From Polystyrenella longa (GTDB taxonomy: Bacteria > Planctomycetota > Planctomycetia > Planctomycetales > Planctomycetaceae), in NCBI RefSeq assembly GCF_007750395.1, contig NZ_CP036281.1:3867001-3931000 (forward strand): DNA of 64,000 nt, read 5' to 3'. Positions 18,422 to 25,466 of this stretch are shown piece after piece. Made by a program: the position numbers and the translations under genes. Each line of letters begins with the position of its first letter. Position 1 is the stretch's first letter. The notes below the pieces were generated by a model, which had not been told where the DNA came from, did no database searches, and saw only the letters and a list, made by a program, of their open reading frames with translations.

Positions 18422-18649
18422 TCATCGGAGGACGATTAAGCCAATGATACACTGACGGTGTCTCATCCTCCACAAGTTTCCTTCTTTCACACCGGTTTCG
18501 ACTCGATTTGCAATGGCCTCAACGCCCATTTCGCGATCACTGTGCGGACCGTCAGCGCATTTGTTGATGATTTCCTGAGTTATCCAACAGAACAGAACAT
18601 AATCCTTATACGAGAAGTGGTCGTGTCTGCAGATAATTAATTTCTTCAT
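18422..18649 (-). CDS. Possible small protein, low confidence
   Basis: 75 codons from ATG at 18649 (MKKLIICRHDHF...). Codon choice looks protein-like (GAC CAC, GAA ATG GGC GTT GAG GCC), and the segment EIINKCADGPHSDREMGVEAIANRVETG is amphipathic. It begins 44 bases after the stop of the 66-residue gene and ends 41 bases before the next minus-strand gene. Against it: no clear ribosome-binding site, and a protein-like stretch (YCYAIRLPANDVLYEEINYLQ) runs in a different frame just upstream. A frameshifted or decayed gene is therefore possible. I do not recognise it. Confidence 0.3.
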   Translation of the reverse strand: MKKLIICRHDHFSYKDYVLFCWITQEIINKCADGPHSDREMGVEAIANRVETGVKEGNLWRMRHRQCIIGLIVLR

Positions 18650-18693
18650 AGAGCACGTCGTTCGCCGGAAGACGAATCGCGTAACAGTACCCG

Positions 18694-18894
18694 CTATTTT
18701 CGCACGCATTCCCGTGCCAGCTGGCGAGCAATTTTCTGCGCATGTTTGATCGTGAATGCGCGAGATTCGATTTGCTCTTCCGTGTAGTACTTCCCGGAAT
18801 CACTTGTCGGTAACCCGGCAAGTGCCAACGTCAGAGGCATCAGGTCGAGAAATTCTTTATAACGGCGTTGTTGCTCTTGAGCATCGGTAGACAT
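18694..18894 (-). CDS. Small conserved-looking protein, unknown function
   Basis: 66 residues, soluble and helical, with the segment RYKEFLDLMPLTLALAGLPTSDSGKYYTEEQIESRA and a basic C-terminal helix (KIARQLARECVRK). Composition and codon use are protein-like and there is no signal peptide. I believe similar short proteins occur in other planctomycetes, but I cannot name a family. Next to membrane-protein genes on the same strand; no functional hint from neighbours. Confidence 0.6.
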   Translation of the reverse strand: MSTDAQEQQRRYKEFLDLMPLTLALAGLPTSDSGKYYTEEQIESRAFTIKHAQKIARQLARECVRK

Positions 18895-19124
18895 GCTGTC
18901 GAACCTTGTTTATTGGAGAAAGAGAAGCGGAAAGCTCCATCGCAATGATCAGCCGATCGCCTTCACGATTAAACATCTCTTCAATTGACGTCAGAGAGCA
19001 CAACCATCAGGCGATACAAACTACACCCGCTATGCTAACAAATTCCGTTAAGAATGGAACAGTCAACTTGGTAGGAAGCCGCTTCTCGATTCTGTCATTC
19101 CCGGCACAATCGCATTCATGAGAT

Positions 19125-20027
19125 TCACCGGCGAGAAATGCCCAACTCCTCCAGTTTTTTGTTGTAATCGTCGCGAACTTTCTTATGTCCCGTCAACAGA
19201 TAAACATCTCCGGCGTACTGCCGAACGACAGGGAAACATTCATTGTTCGCATGAGGGCGACAGCAGGCGTACTCAACTCGTACTTCCATCCGACGTCGTA
19301 AATAGTATCCGAGAAACAGCCCCGCAAAGAGACCGATGAACGGGGACAACAGAATGTAGGTCAGATTCAAAGTGAGTAAGCTGATAAAAACACAAATAAA
19401 CAGACTGATCACAATCCCAATCATCGGTCGTGCGTAGTCTTCGACCTTGGCAAAATAAGTCTCCCGTTCCAACTCAGTGGTCGTCCCACATTCGATGCAA
19501 CGCATCGGAAGCTTCACATTCCATTTTTCTTCCCTGAGGAAATTAAGATCCGAGCCAGCTTCTCTCGAAATTCGAATTTCGCGTGTATAAATATCACGTT
19601 TCGGAACATGTTTAAAAAGATCTAACAGAAAGTGCGCGAATCTCTGTCGATGATCCAGATAATAGCTGACGACATGTTTCACATGGGAAAGGACCACGTA
19701 AAACAAACCAAAACAGAAGAAAACGACCGACGAAAGGCCGCCAATTACGTCGTGAGTATGCGCTTCCAGTTCTTCTGCCGCATCCGGACCATTGCGAGTA
19801 AAGAGCGTTCGCAATCCGCTGGCCATCCTGGCCCCTTTTTGCTGAACGGATAGGTCCTCGTGAGTTCGTTGAGCTGGTTCCCGTCGAACTTTGGGGCGCA
19901 AAGAGGAGGATCTGTTTGATTCTTCCCGGTCTGTTTTATCCTTTTGCTTACGGCGCCGTGATCTCGAACCGGGGGAACCGGCGCGAGGAGGCAACTTTTC
20001 CAGCGATTCTCGATCTTCGTCTAGCAT
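19125..20027 (-). CDS. Membrane protein with N-terminal basic tail, unknown function
   Basis: 300 residues. A disordered, Arg/Lys/Ser-rich N-terminal third (1-70) is followed by a hydrophobic segment (about 95-120) and a short soluble part. That part contains the metal-site-like CIECGT near residue 178, as a lone Cys-x-x-Cys. Two further membrane helices follow (about 203-250, ending in the Gly-rich GLFAGLFLGYYLRRR), then a C-terminal soluble tail with three cysteines. The Cys pairs could bind zinc. No family recognised. First gene of a minus-strand series. Confidence 0.8.
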   Translation of the reverse strand: MLDEDRESLEKLPPRAGSPGSRSRRRKQKDKTDREESNRSSSLRPKVRREPAQRTHEDLSVQQKGARMASGLRTLFTRNGPDAAEELEAHTHDVIGGLSSVVFFCFGLFYVVLSHVKHVVSYYLDHRQRFAHFLLDLFKHVPKRDIYTREIRISREAGSDLNFLREEKWNVKLPMRCIECGTTTELERETYFAKVEDYARPMIGIVISLFICVFISLLTLNLTYILLSPFIGLFAGLFLGYYLRRRMEVRVEYACCRPHANNECFPVVRQYAGDVYLLTGHKKVRDDYNKKLEELGISRR

Positions 20028-20339
20028 ACGGTTCTTACTCTCGGCTTTTCTTACTCTGGGCTTTGCCTGAAGAATGGGTGAGGAACTCAGTTATTTCAGC
20101 GGCGGATTTTCCGGGTTCATTTGAAGACAGGGATGCTTCTCTCTCCCCAAATGATATAATGGCCCTCAGGTGGCATGTTTTGCTTAACTGTATTTTATAC
20201 GACTTTCCGGGCGAGTGTAGTCGCTTATCGCCCGGCATCGTCCAATTCGTAAATTAAACACCTTTATCCTTAAACTATTGGTTATCAATGGTTTCGATAT
20301 GGTCGCATTTTCATACAGGAGTCTGCAGGTTTGTCTGAC
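20028..20339. other. Divergent intergenic region with candidate promoter
   Basis: Separates the minus-strand membrane-protein gene from the plus-strand exported protein. An extended -10 element, TG-A-TATAAT, lies at 20152-20160 without a good -35. If used it would give a leader of about 170 bases. No gene seen. Confidence 0.4.
20152..20160 (+). promoter_or_regulatory. Candidate extended -10 promoter
   Basis: TGATATAAT matches the extended -10 consensus TGnTATAAT exactly. No convincing -35 hexamer is seen 16-18 bases upstream, which extended -10 promoters can lack. It points toward the gene at 20340. Confidence 0.35.
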
Positions 20340-21725
20340 ATGATGAGATTTACACGTCTGATTCTCAAACGCACAGGTCTGGCCATTACCTTTCTATTGG
20401 TATGCCCCCTGATCGCTTTGGCCTGCAAATACTCAGTCCGCGACGTCGGTTTCGTTGCTTTGGATCAGAACGATTACGAACTACGACTGGTCGTCTCCAC
20501 AGAGACTTCCCAGGAAACAATCGATCAGTGGCAATCCGACTTGGCACCGCTCTTGCGCGATACAAACATTAAGCTCAGTATCGTTTCCACGGATTCCGAA
20601 CAACTCTCCCCGCAGCAATCTGAAAGTAATCCCGAACAGCAACAGGGAGCAGCCTGGTTTATCGACACTTTTCCCGTCGACCAAGCAAGTGAAGCGAAAG
20701 CCCGTGAACTTTCCCTGCAGCAGATTGATCTAAGTGATATGGCGACGGTCACTCCGTTTCTCTGGCACCTGGCCGATTCGGACTTGCGAAGCCAGGTCAT
20801 AGCCGAAGGGCTGAAAGCCCACAGCGTACTGGTTATTGTCGAAGGAAAAGACAAATCGCAGAATGAACAGGCCCTCAAGATCGCCGAAGCTGCTCGTGCC
20901 CAAGTCAAAGAAGAACTCCCCGACTTACCGAAGCCGGTCGATTTCCCTCCCAAGGTAATCACTCTGTCGTTGGAGGAACGTGAAGACGAACGCCTGTTAC
21001 TCTGGTCATGGAACATTGACCCGAACAATCTCGATCAAACCTATCTCGTACCCCTGTTTGGTCGGGGACGTTTACTGGGGGAACCTTTGCCGATACCGGG
21101 AACATCGCTGACTGAACTCTCCACGATTCTCAGCTATGTAGGTCAGGACTGTGAATGCGAACTGGATCGTTCCTGGATGCAGGGAAAAATGTTCCCCCAT
21201 CGCTGGGACGAACATATGCAGGCCGAAGCAGCCAAGGCTCTTGATTTTGATCCGGGAAGCCCGCTCGTCAAATCAGAAATCACTCGTATACTCGCACGAG
21301 GACCCAACGGTCGTCGAAATCTCCAAGTAGGTGAAGAACCGGAAGGAGACTTGATCAACCTGAACCAGCCCGCCATGGAAAATGTCTCGGCGGATGAGGC
21401 CAATGATATTCTTCGTGAACTCAATATCCTCACTGAGGAAGACCCCACGACCAAAGTGGACGTTGCCAAACAAGAAGAACAGGCCGAGGCCACTCTCTCT
21501 GCTCCCCCCGATGACGTCGTCGGGGTAACAAGCCCTACTGAGGAATCGGAAACGAAGACAGCCGCGTCACCAGCAGGACACGAAGATCAATCTAAGGATA
21601 AGACACCTGATTTGAGTGAAGCCATTCCAGAATCCTATCGGATGCCTCTGGAAATCGGTGCGATTGTCGCCATCATCCTGGTAATGCTGATGCTGTTTCG
21701 TGGTCGCCGTCTGCAGAAAGACTAA
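20340..21725 (+). CDS. Exported, C-terminally anchored protein, unknown function
   Basis: 461 residues from ATG at 20340; the frame also opens at a TTG (20331), but that is only 2 bases from the AGG. A signal segment (about 10-32) ends ALACKYS; the Cys is notable but the preceding residues are not a good lipobox. A long soluble domain follows (about 35-360), then a disordered Glu/Thr/Ser-rich region. One C-terminal membrane helix (about 435-452) ends with the basic GRRLQKD. The topology is that of a type I membrane protein with a large outer domain. No enzyme motif recognised. Ends 6 bases before the convergent sulfatase. Confidence 0.82.
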   Translation: MMRFTRLILKRTGLAITFLLVCPLIALACKYSVRDVGFVALDQNDYELRLVVSTETSQETIDQWQSDLAPLLRDTNIKLSIVSTDSEQLSPQQSESNPEQQQGAAWFIDTFPVDQASEAKARELSLQQIDLSDMATVTPFLWHLADSDLRSQVIAEGLKAHSVLVIVEGKDKSQNEQALKIAEAARAQVKEELPDLPKPVDFPPKVITLSLEEREDERLLLWSWNIDPNNLDQTYLVPLFGRGRLLGEPLPIPGTSLTELSTILSYVGQDCECELDRSWMQGKMFPHRWDEHMQAEAAKALDFDPGSPLVKSEITRILARGPNGRRNLQVGEEPEGDLINLNQPAMENVSADEANDILRELNILTEEDPTTKVDVAKQEEQAEATLSAPPDDVVGVTSPTEESETKTAASPAGHEDQSKDKTPDLSEAIPESYRMPLEIGAIVAIILVMLMLFRGRRLQKD

Positions 21726-21731
21726 ACCGCT

Positions 21732-23090
21732 TTAATTCTGTTTAATTTGAGCGTAACTTAGATCAACATCATGCTCCCAGCTTTCCAACGCTTCCTGAAG
21801 TTTTCGAACCCGCTGCGGTTCTAATTTCTGTAGGTTGTGCGATTCGGAAGGATCAGTCTCCAGATTGTACAGTTCCAAGGTCTTGTCTCGATTCCGAATG
21901 AGCTTCCAGATGTTTGAACGAACTGCCGCTGTAGAACCGATGCGCCAGTAGAGATATTCACGTTCTGGCAATTCCTCTCCTTTGATTAGTAGCGGTCCCA
22001 AGTCGATGCCGTCGAACGCATCTGTTTCAGGATTGGCCTCGATTCCGGCAAGCTTCAACAGAGTGGGAACGAGATCCATGGTCATCGTCGTTTCTCCTGA
22101 TGTCGTGCCAGCCGCGATTTTCCCCGGCCAGCAGGCAATCGTCGGGACTCGGTGTCCCCCTTCATATACTTGAGTTTTCTGACCGCGATATACACCGTTA
22201 TCTGAAATCTGGCCTTCGTGCAGGCCGCTATATTGCCGGTATCCTCCATTATCGGATGTGAAGATCACCAGTGTGTTCCGGTCAATGCCCGCCTGTTTAA
22301 TCGCATCCATAATTTTACGGGTGCTGTCATCAAGCGACTCGACCATCGCCCTTACTACTGGACTGACATCTTCATCCTCACCCCGCGGACCGAGTTTGGA
22401 TAGATCGTTATAGTCTATGCCTTCTTTTCGATAGGCTTTATCTTGGGGACCCATCCAGGGAAAGTGAATCGCCGAGTGAGAGACGTATAACAGGAATGGA
22501 CTTTTCGAATGGGCACGAATGTATTCAACGGAGTCTTTCGTGATTTCATTCGTATTGTAGTTCTCGTGCCGAACGACCTCTTCATTGTGATACCAATCGT
22601 ACTTACCATCCCGATCGATGTGTGACTTGTAATCGGTGGCACTCGTCAAATGCCCTTTGAAGAGATCAAAGCCGTGATGCACTGGGTTACTCTCGGCAAG
22701 ATCACCCACATGCCATTTACCCATAATGGCGGTTTGATAACCGGCCTTTTGCAATCGTTCGGCGAAGGTCACGGAAGCTTGCGGAATCCCGGCGACACCT
22801 ATCGGTAGAGCGGACTCGATACCGACGCGTTGCTGATACTGACCTGTTAACAGTGCAGCTCGAGTCGGGCTACACATCGGTCCGTTCGCGTGGAAGTCCG
22901 TGAACTTCATCCCTTCCCGAGCTAATTGATCAATAGCCGGAGTCTGATTTTGTTCACTCCCATAACATCCAATATCAGCGTAACCAAGATCATCGGCCAG
23001 AATGATCAAAATATTCGGACGGTCGTCCTCCGCAGCGGACAGTGAAGCAAAACAATAGAACAGCGCGAGAACGGAGAGAATATATTTCAT
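21732..23090 (-). CDS. Exported sulfatase (arylsulfatase family)
   Basis: 452 residues from ATG at 23090. A longer frame upstream overlaps the esterase gene and is rejected. After the signal peptide (1-20) comes NILIILADDLGYADIGCYG, with the metal-binding Asp pair. The activation motif CSPTR (Cys73-Arg77) with LLTGQY is fully canonical for formylglycine conversion. GKWHVG and the TSDNGG metal site are also present. It removes sulfate esters, probably from a sulfated polysaccharide. The esterase gene ends 26 bases upstream, so the two are an operon: deacylation and desulfation of one substrate is a reasonable guess. Confidence 0.93.
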   Translation of the reverse strand: MKYILSVLALFYCFASLSAAEDDRPNILIILADDLGYADIGCYGSEQNQTPAIDQLAREGMKFTDFHANGPMCSPTRAALLTGQYQQRVGIESALPIGVAGIPQASVTFAERLQKAGYQTAIMGKWHVGDLAESNPVHHGFDLFKGHLTSATDYKSHIDRDGKYDWYHNEEVVRHENYNTNEITKDSVEYIRAHSKSPFLLYVSHSAIHFPWMGPQDKAYRKEGIDYNDLSKLGPRGEDEDVSPVVRAMVESLDDSTRKIMDAIKQAGIDRNTLVIFTSDNGGYRQYSGLHEGQISDNGVYRGQKTQVYEGGHRVPTIACWPGKIAAGTTSGETTMTMDLVPTLLKLAGIEANPETDAFDGIDLGPLLIKGEELPEREYLYWRIGSTAAVRSNIWKLIRNRDKTLELYNLETDPSESHNLQKLEPQRVRKLQEALESWEHDVDLSYAQIKQN

Positions 23091-23116
23091 GAGAAAGCCC
23101 GTTTGGTTCGACAGAG

Positions 23117-24037
23117 TTATTCCACAGGAGCTGGTTTCGCTTTGAGATGTTGATCGAAGAATTCGTACATTTGCACTTTGGATTTCTGTTTGTGCTCCTG
23201 GTCGAATCCATGTTTTTGAGTTGGATAAACAACCAGAGTATGTGAAGCACCCGCGTCGTTCATTTTTTGATCGAGTAAACGAGCCTGTGCAATGGGAACT
23301 AAGCGGTCTAGTTCCCCCTGAAATGTGAGCACGGGAGGCGAAGTCGATTTGATATATTGTACCGGGCTCGAGGCCACGTAATTCCCAGGTTGCTCGGCGG
23401 GGGTACCGCCCATGAACAGTCGCATTAACCAAGCTACGGAACTGGCCTCGTAGCAGGCCTGCATTTCGGTTGGTCCATAAAAGTTAACGACAGCCTGAAC
23501 CTGACTGGAGACTTCCGGGTTCTCAGTCTCTCCTTCTAATTCCGCTTCCGAATCGGCGAGGCCTAACATCAGCGAAAGATGACCTCCGGCGGAATCACCA
23601 ATTGCTCCAATGTGGTCCGCATCGATCTGGTATTTGTCGGCGTTTAATCTTAACCAGCGAACGGCTGCCTTCACGTCGTGTATCTGGGCCGGAAAATGAG
23701 GTTCGGCAATCGCAGTATCTTTTTCATCCATTTCGAACTTCATCAATCGATAGCTAATCGTAACGGCCACATAACCCTGTTTCGCCGCTTCCTGAATCTG
23801 TGAAAGGTACTTGGTCCGATGCCCCAATGCCCAACCACCACCATGGATGAATACGATCGCCGGACATTTGCGGTTATCCGCAGGTCGCGCCAGATCCAGC
23901 TGTAACTGTTGATCGCCCACCTGTTTATAAATGATCTCTTTTTCGATCCGAATATTCTCCGCAGCGGAGAGAAACCCGCTACAAAAGAGAAGGGAACCGA
24001 GAAGAACCCAACCAGAACAACGCGAGAAGACGAACAT
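23117..24037 (-). CDS. Exported alpha/beta-hydrolase, esterase/lipase family
   Basis: 306 residues from ATG at 24037 (a TTG just before it is a less likely start). Signal segment 1-26. The oxyanion motif HGGGW starts at His65, and the nucleophile elbow is GDSAGG with Ser149. The catalytic Asp is probably in GELDRLVP, and the His in KHGFDQEH. This is the carbohydrate-esterase-like branch of the hormone-sensitive lipase / BD-FAE group. Substrate not determinable. Co-transcribed with the sulfatase downstream. Confidence 0.9.
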   Translation of the reverse strand: MFVFSRCSGWVLLGSLLFCSGFLSAAENIRIEKEIIYKQVGDQQLQLDLARPADNRKCPAIVFIHGGGWALGHRTKYLSQIQEAAKQGYVAVTISYRLMKFEMDEKDTAIAEPHFPAQIHDVKAAVRWLRLNADKYQIDADHIGAIGDSAGGHLSLMLGLADSEAELEGETENPEVSSQVQAVVNFYGPTEMQACYEASSVAWLMRLFMGGTPAEQPGNYVASSPVQYIKSTSPPVLTFQGELDRLVPIAQARLLDQKMNDAGASHTLVVYPTQKHGFDQEHKQKSKVQMYEFFDQHLKAKPAPVE

Positions 24038-24174
24038 CAATTAGTGCCTCAATAAGGGAAAAGCAGCAATACACTTGCTCACTCACTCTATCCTAATAGA
24101 ACGGGAGTGACAATCAGTGAGTCCATACCTGGCAGAGATTGTCCCCCCTGCACCCTCGGTAAGGGTTTAATACT

Positions 24175-24202
24175 TTGGTTTGCCCCTTTCCGACTCTATA
24201 CT
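24175..24202 (+). promoter_or_regulatory. Candidate sigma-70-type promoter
   Basis: TTGGTT (24175-24180), a 16-base spacer and TATACT (24197-24202), 91 bases before the start of the cysteine hydrolase gene. The -10 is good, the -35 moderate. Confidence 0.35.
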
Positions 24203-24293
24203 GGATTGAATCAGTATTGGTTTCACAGAATCACTGCCTCTGAAATACGGGGCGTATCAACTTCGCTAGAAACTCCTTCCCAAGGATCTGTTT

Positions 24294-25259
24294 ATGAATG
24301 CCCCCCGTTTCGCTCCCTCGGTAAGTGTCGCTTGCGTGGTTAGTCTGTTTTCCATTTCGTTCCTGGCCGCCGCGGACAAATCAGAAGAAGCCAAACCCTC
24401 AGCCGCCGCCGAATTTGCCAAGTTGATCCGACCGCAGACACCGGGCGATTTCAATATGCATACCCGCTCCCGAATTGAAACCGAGAGTGGCGAAATCAAA
24501 ATCCTCGATGAAGTAAAACCATGGAAAGTCTCCGAAACAGCCATCATCATCTGCGACATGTGGGACGATGTCTATTGCCAGATGGCGGCGCAACGTGTTG
24601 ACATGATGGCTCCTCACATGAATGAAGTTGTCACAGCGGCCCGCGCTCATGGGGCGCTCGTCATCCATGCTCCCAGTGGCTGTATGGATTTTTACAAAGG
24701 GTCGTTCAATCGCCAGCGGGCAGAGTACGCACCGCACAGTGACTCACCGTTGGAATTAAAAGGTTGGTGCTATCTCGATCCGGAAACGGAAGCAGAGATG
24801 CCCGTTGTCACTGAAGTCTCTCCCTGTGACGATCCAATCACGCCACCCGCCGTTCGCGTCTACACGCGTCAACACGAAGACATCAAAATCATTGGTTACG
24901 ACGCCATCAGCGATAGCGGTCAGGAAGTTTATAACCTGCTTCAACAGGAGGGAATCAAGAATGTCGTGATGATGGGCGTTCACACCAATATGTGCGTGCT
25001 CGGTCGCCCCTTTGGTATTCGCCAGTTGACGCGACTCGGTTACAACGTCGCCTTGGCCCGCGATTTAACCGACGCCATGTACGATCCCCGCCAACCACCC
25101 TACGTCAGTCACACACGCGGGACGGAATTGGTCATTGAGCACATCGAACAGTACTGGTGCCCATCGATCAAAGGAAGCGACCTAATCGCCGTCATTCCCG
25201 GATCCAACGATCCCCTACCCGAACAGACCAAACCTGCTGTCAGCCAGAGCCAGCAGTAG
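24294..25259 (+). CDS. Exported cysteine hydrolase, isochorismatase family
   Basis: 321 residues. A signal segment (about 10-27) makes this an exported member of a mostly cytoplasmic family. The catalytic Asp88 lies in IIICDMWD. The nucleophile Cys234 lies in GVHTNMCVLGRP, with the usual cis-peptide region just before it. The family hydrolyses C-N or ether bonds (nicotinamidase, isochorismatase, ureidoacrylate hydrolase). AAGGA precedes the ATG by about 8 bases. Stands alone between divergent and convergent neighbours. The substrate is unknown. Confidence 0.88.
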   Translation: MNAPRFAPSVSVACVVSLFSISFLAAADKSEEAKPSAAAEFAKLIRPQTPGDFNMHTRSRIETESGEIKILDEVKPWKVSETAIIICDMWDDVYCQMAAQRVDMMAPHMNEVVTAARAHGALVIHAPSGCMDFYKGSFNRQRAEYAPHSDSPLELKGWCYLDPETEAEMPVVTEVSPCDDPITPPAVRVYTRQHEDIKIIGYDAISDSGQEVYNLLQQEGIKNVVMMGVHTNMCVLGRPFGIRQLTRLGYNVALARDLTDAMYDPRQPPYVSHTRGTELVIEHIEQYWCPSIKGSDLIAVIPGSNDPLPEQTKPAVSQSQQ

Positions 25260-25300
25260 CGCTCTCACAATCATAAATAGCAAAGAGCAAGCACGTAGGT

Positions 25301-25421
25301 TTTGAACCACACAGCCACCAAGGGCACTGAGAGTTTCATAGAATACCCTATGAGCTCTGAGGCTCGATTACCGATGATTTCTTAGTGACTTCTTAGTGAC
25401 TTCGTGTCTTAGTGGTTCAAA
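25301..25421. repeat. 121-bp element with inverted ends (CTTnGTG type)
   Basis: TTTGAACCAC (25301-25310) and GTGGTTCAAA (25412-25421) are perfectly inverted, and the complementarity continues imperfectly for about 30 bases. The right arm is a tandem of CTTAGTGA- and CTTCGTGT-like units. It lies between two convergent genes and could act as a transcription terminator or be a small mobile repeat. A related right-arm-like stretch occurs at 38165-38205. Confidence 0.65.
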
Positions 25422-25466
25422 GAAACTGGATAACCCGAACAAATAGCATTAGTCGGAGCAGGAGAT

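Noticed and set aside
23091-23432. Upstream extension of the sulfatase frame by 114 codons
   Set aside because: It overlaps the esterase gene in another frame and precedes a clear signal peptide starting at 23090.
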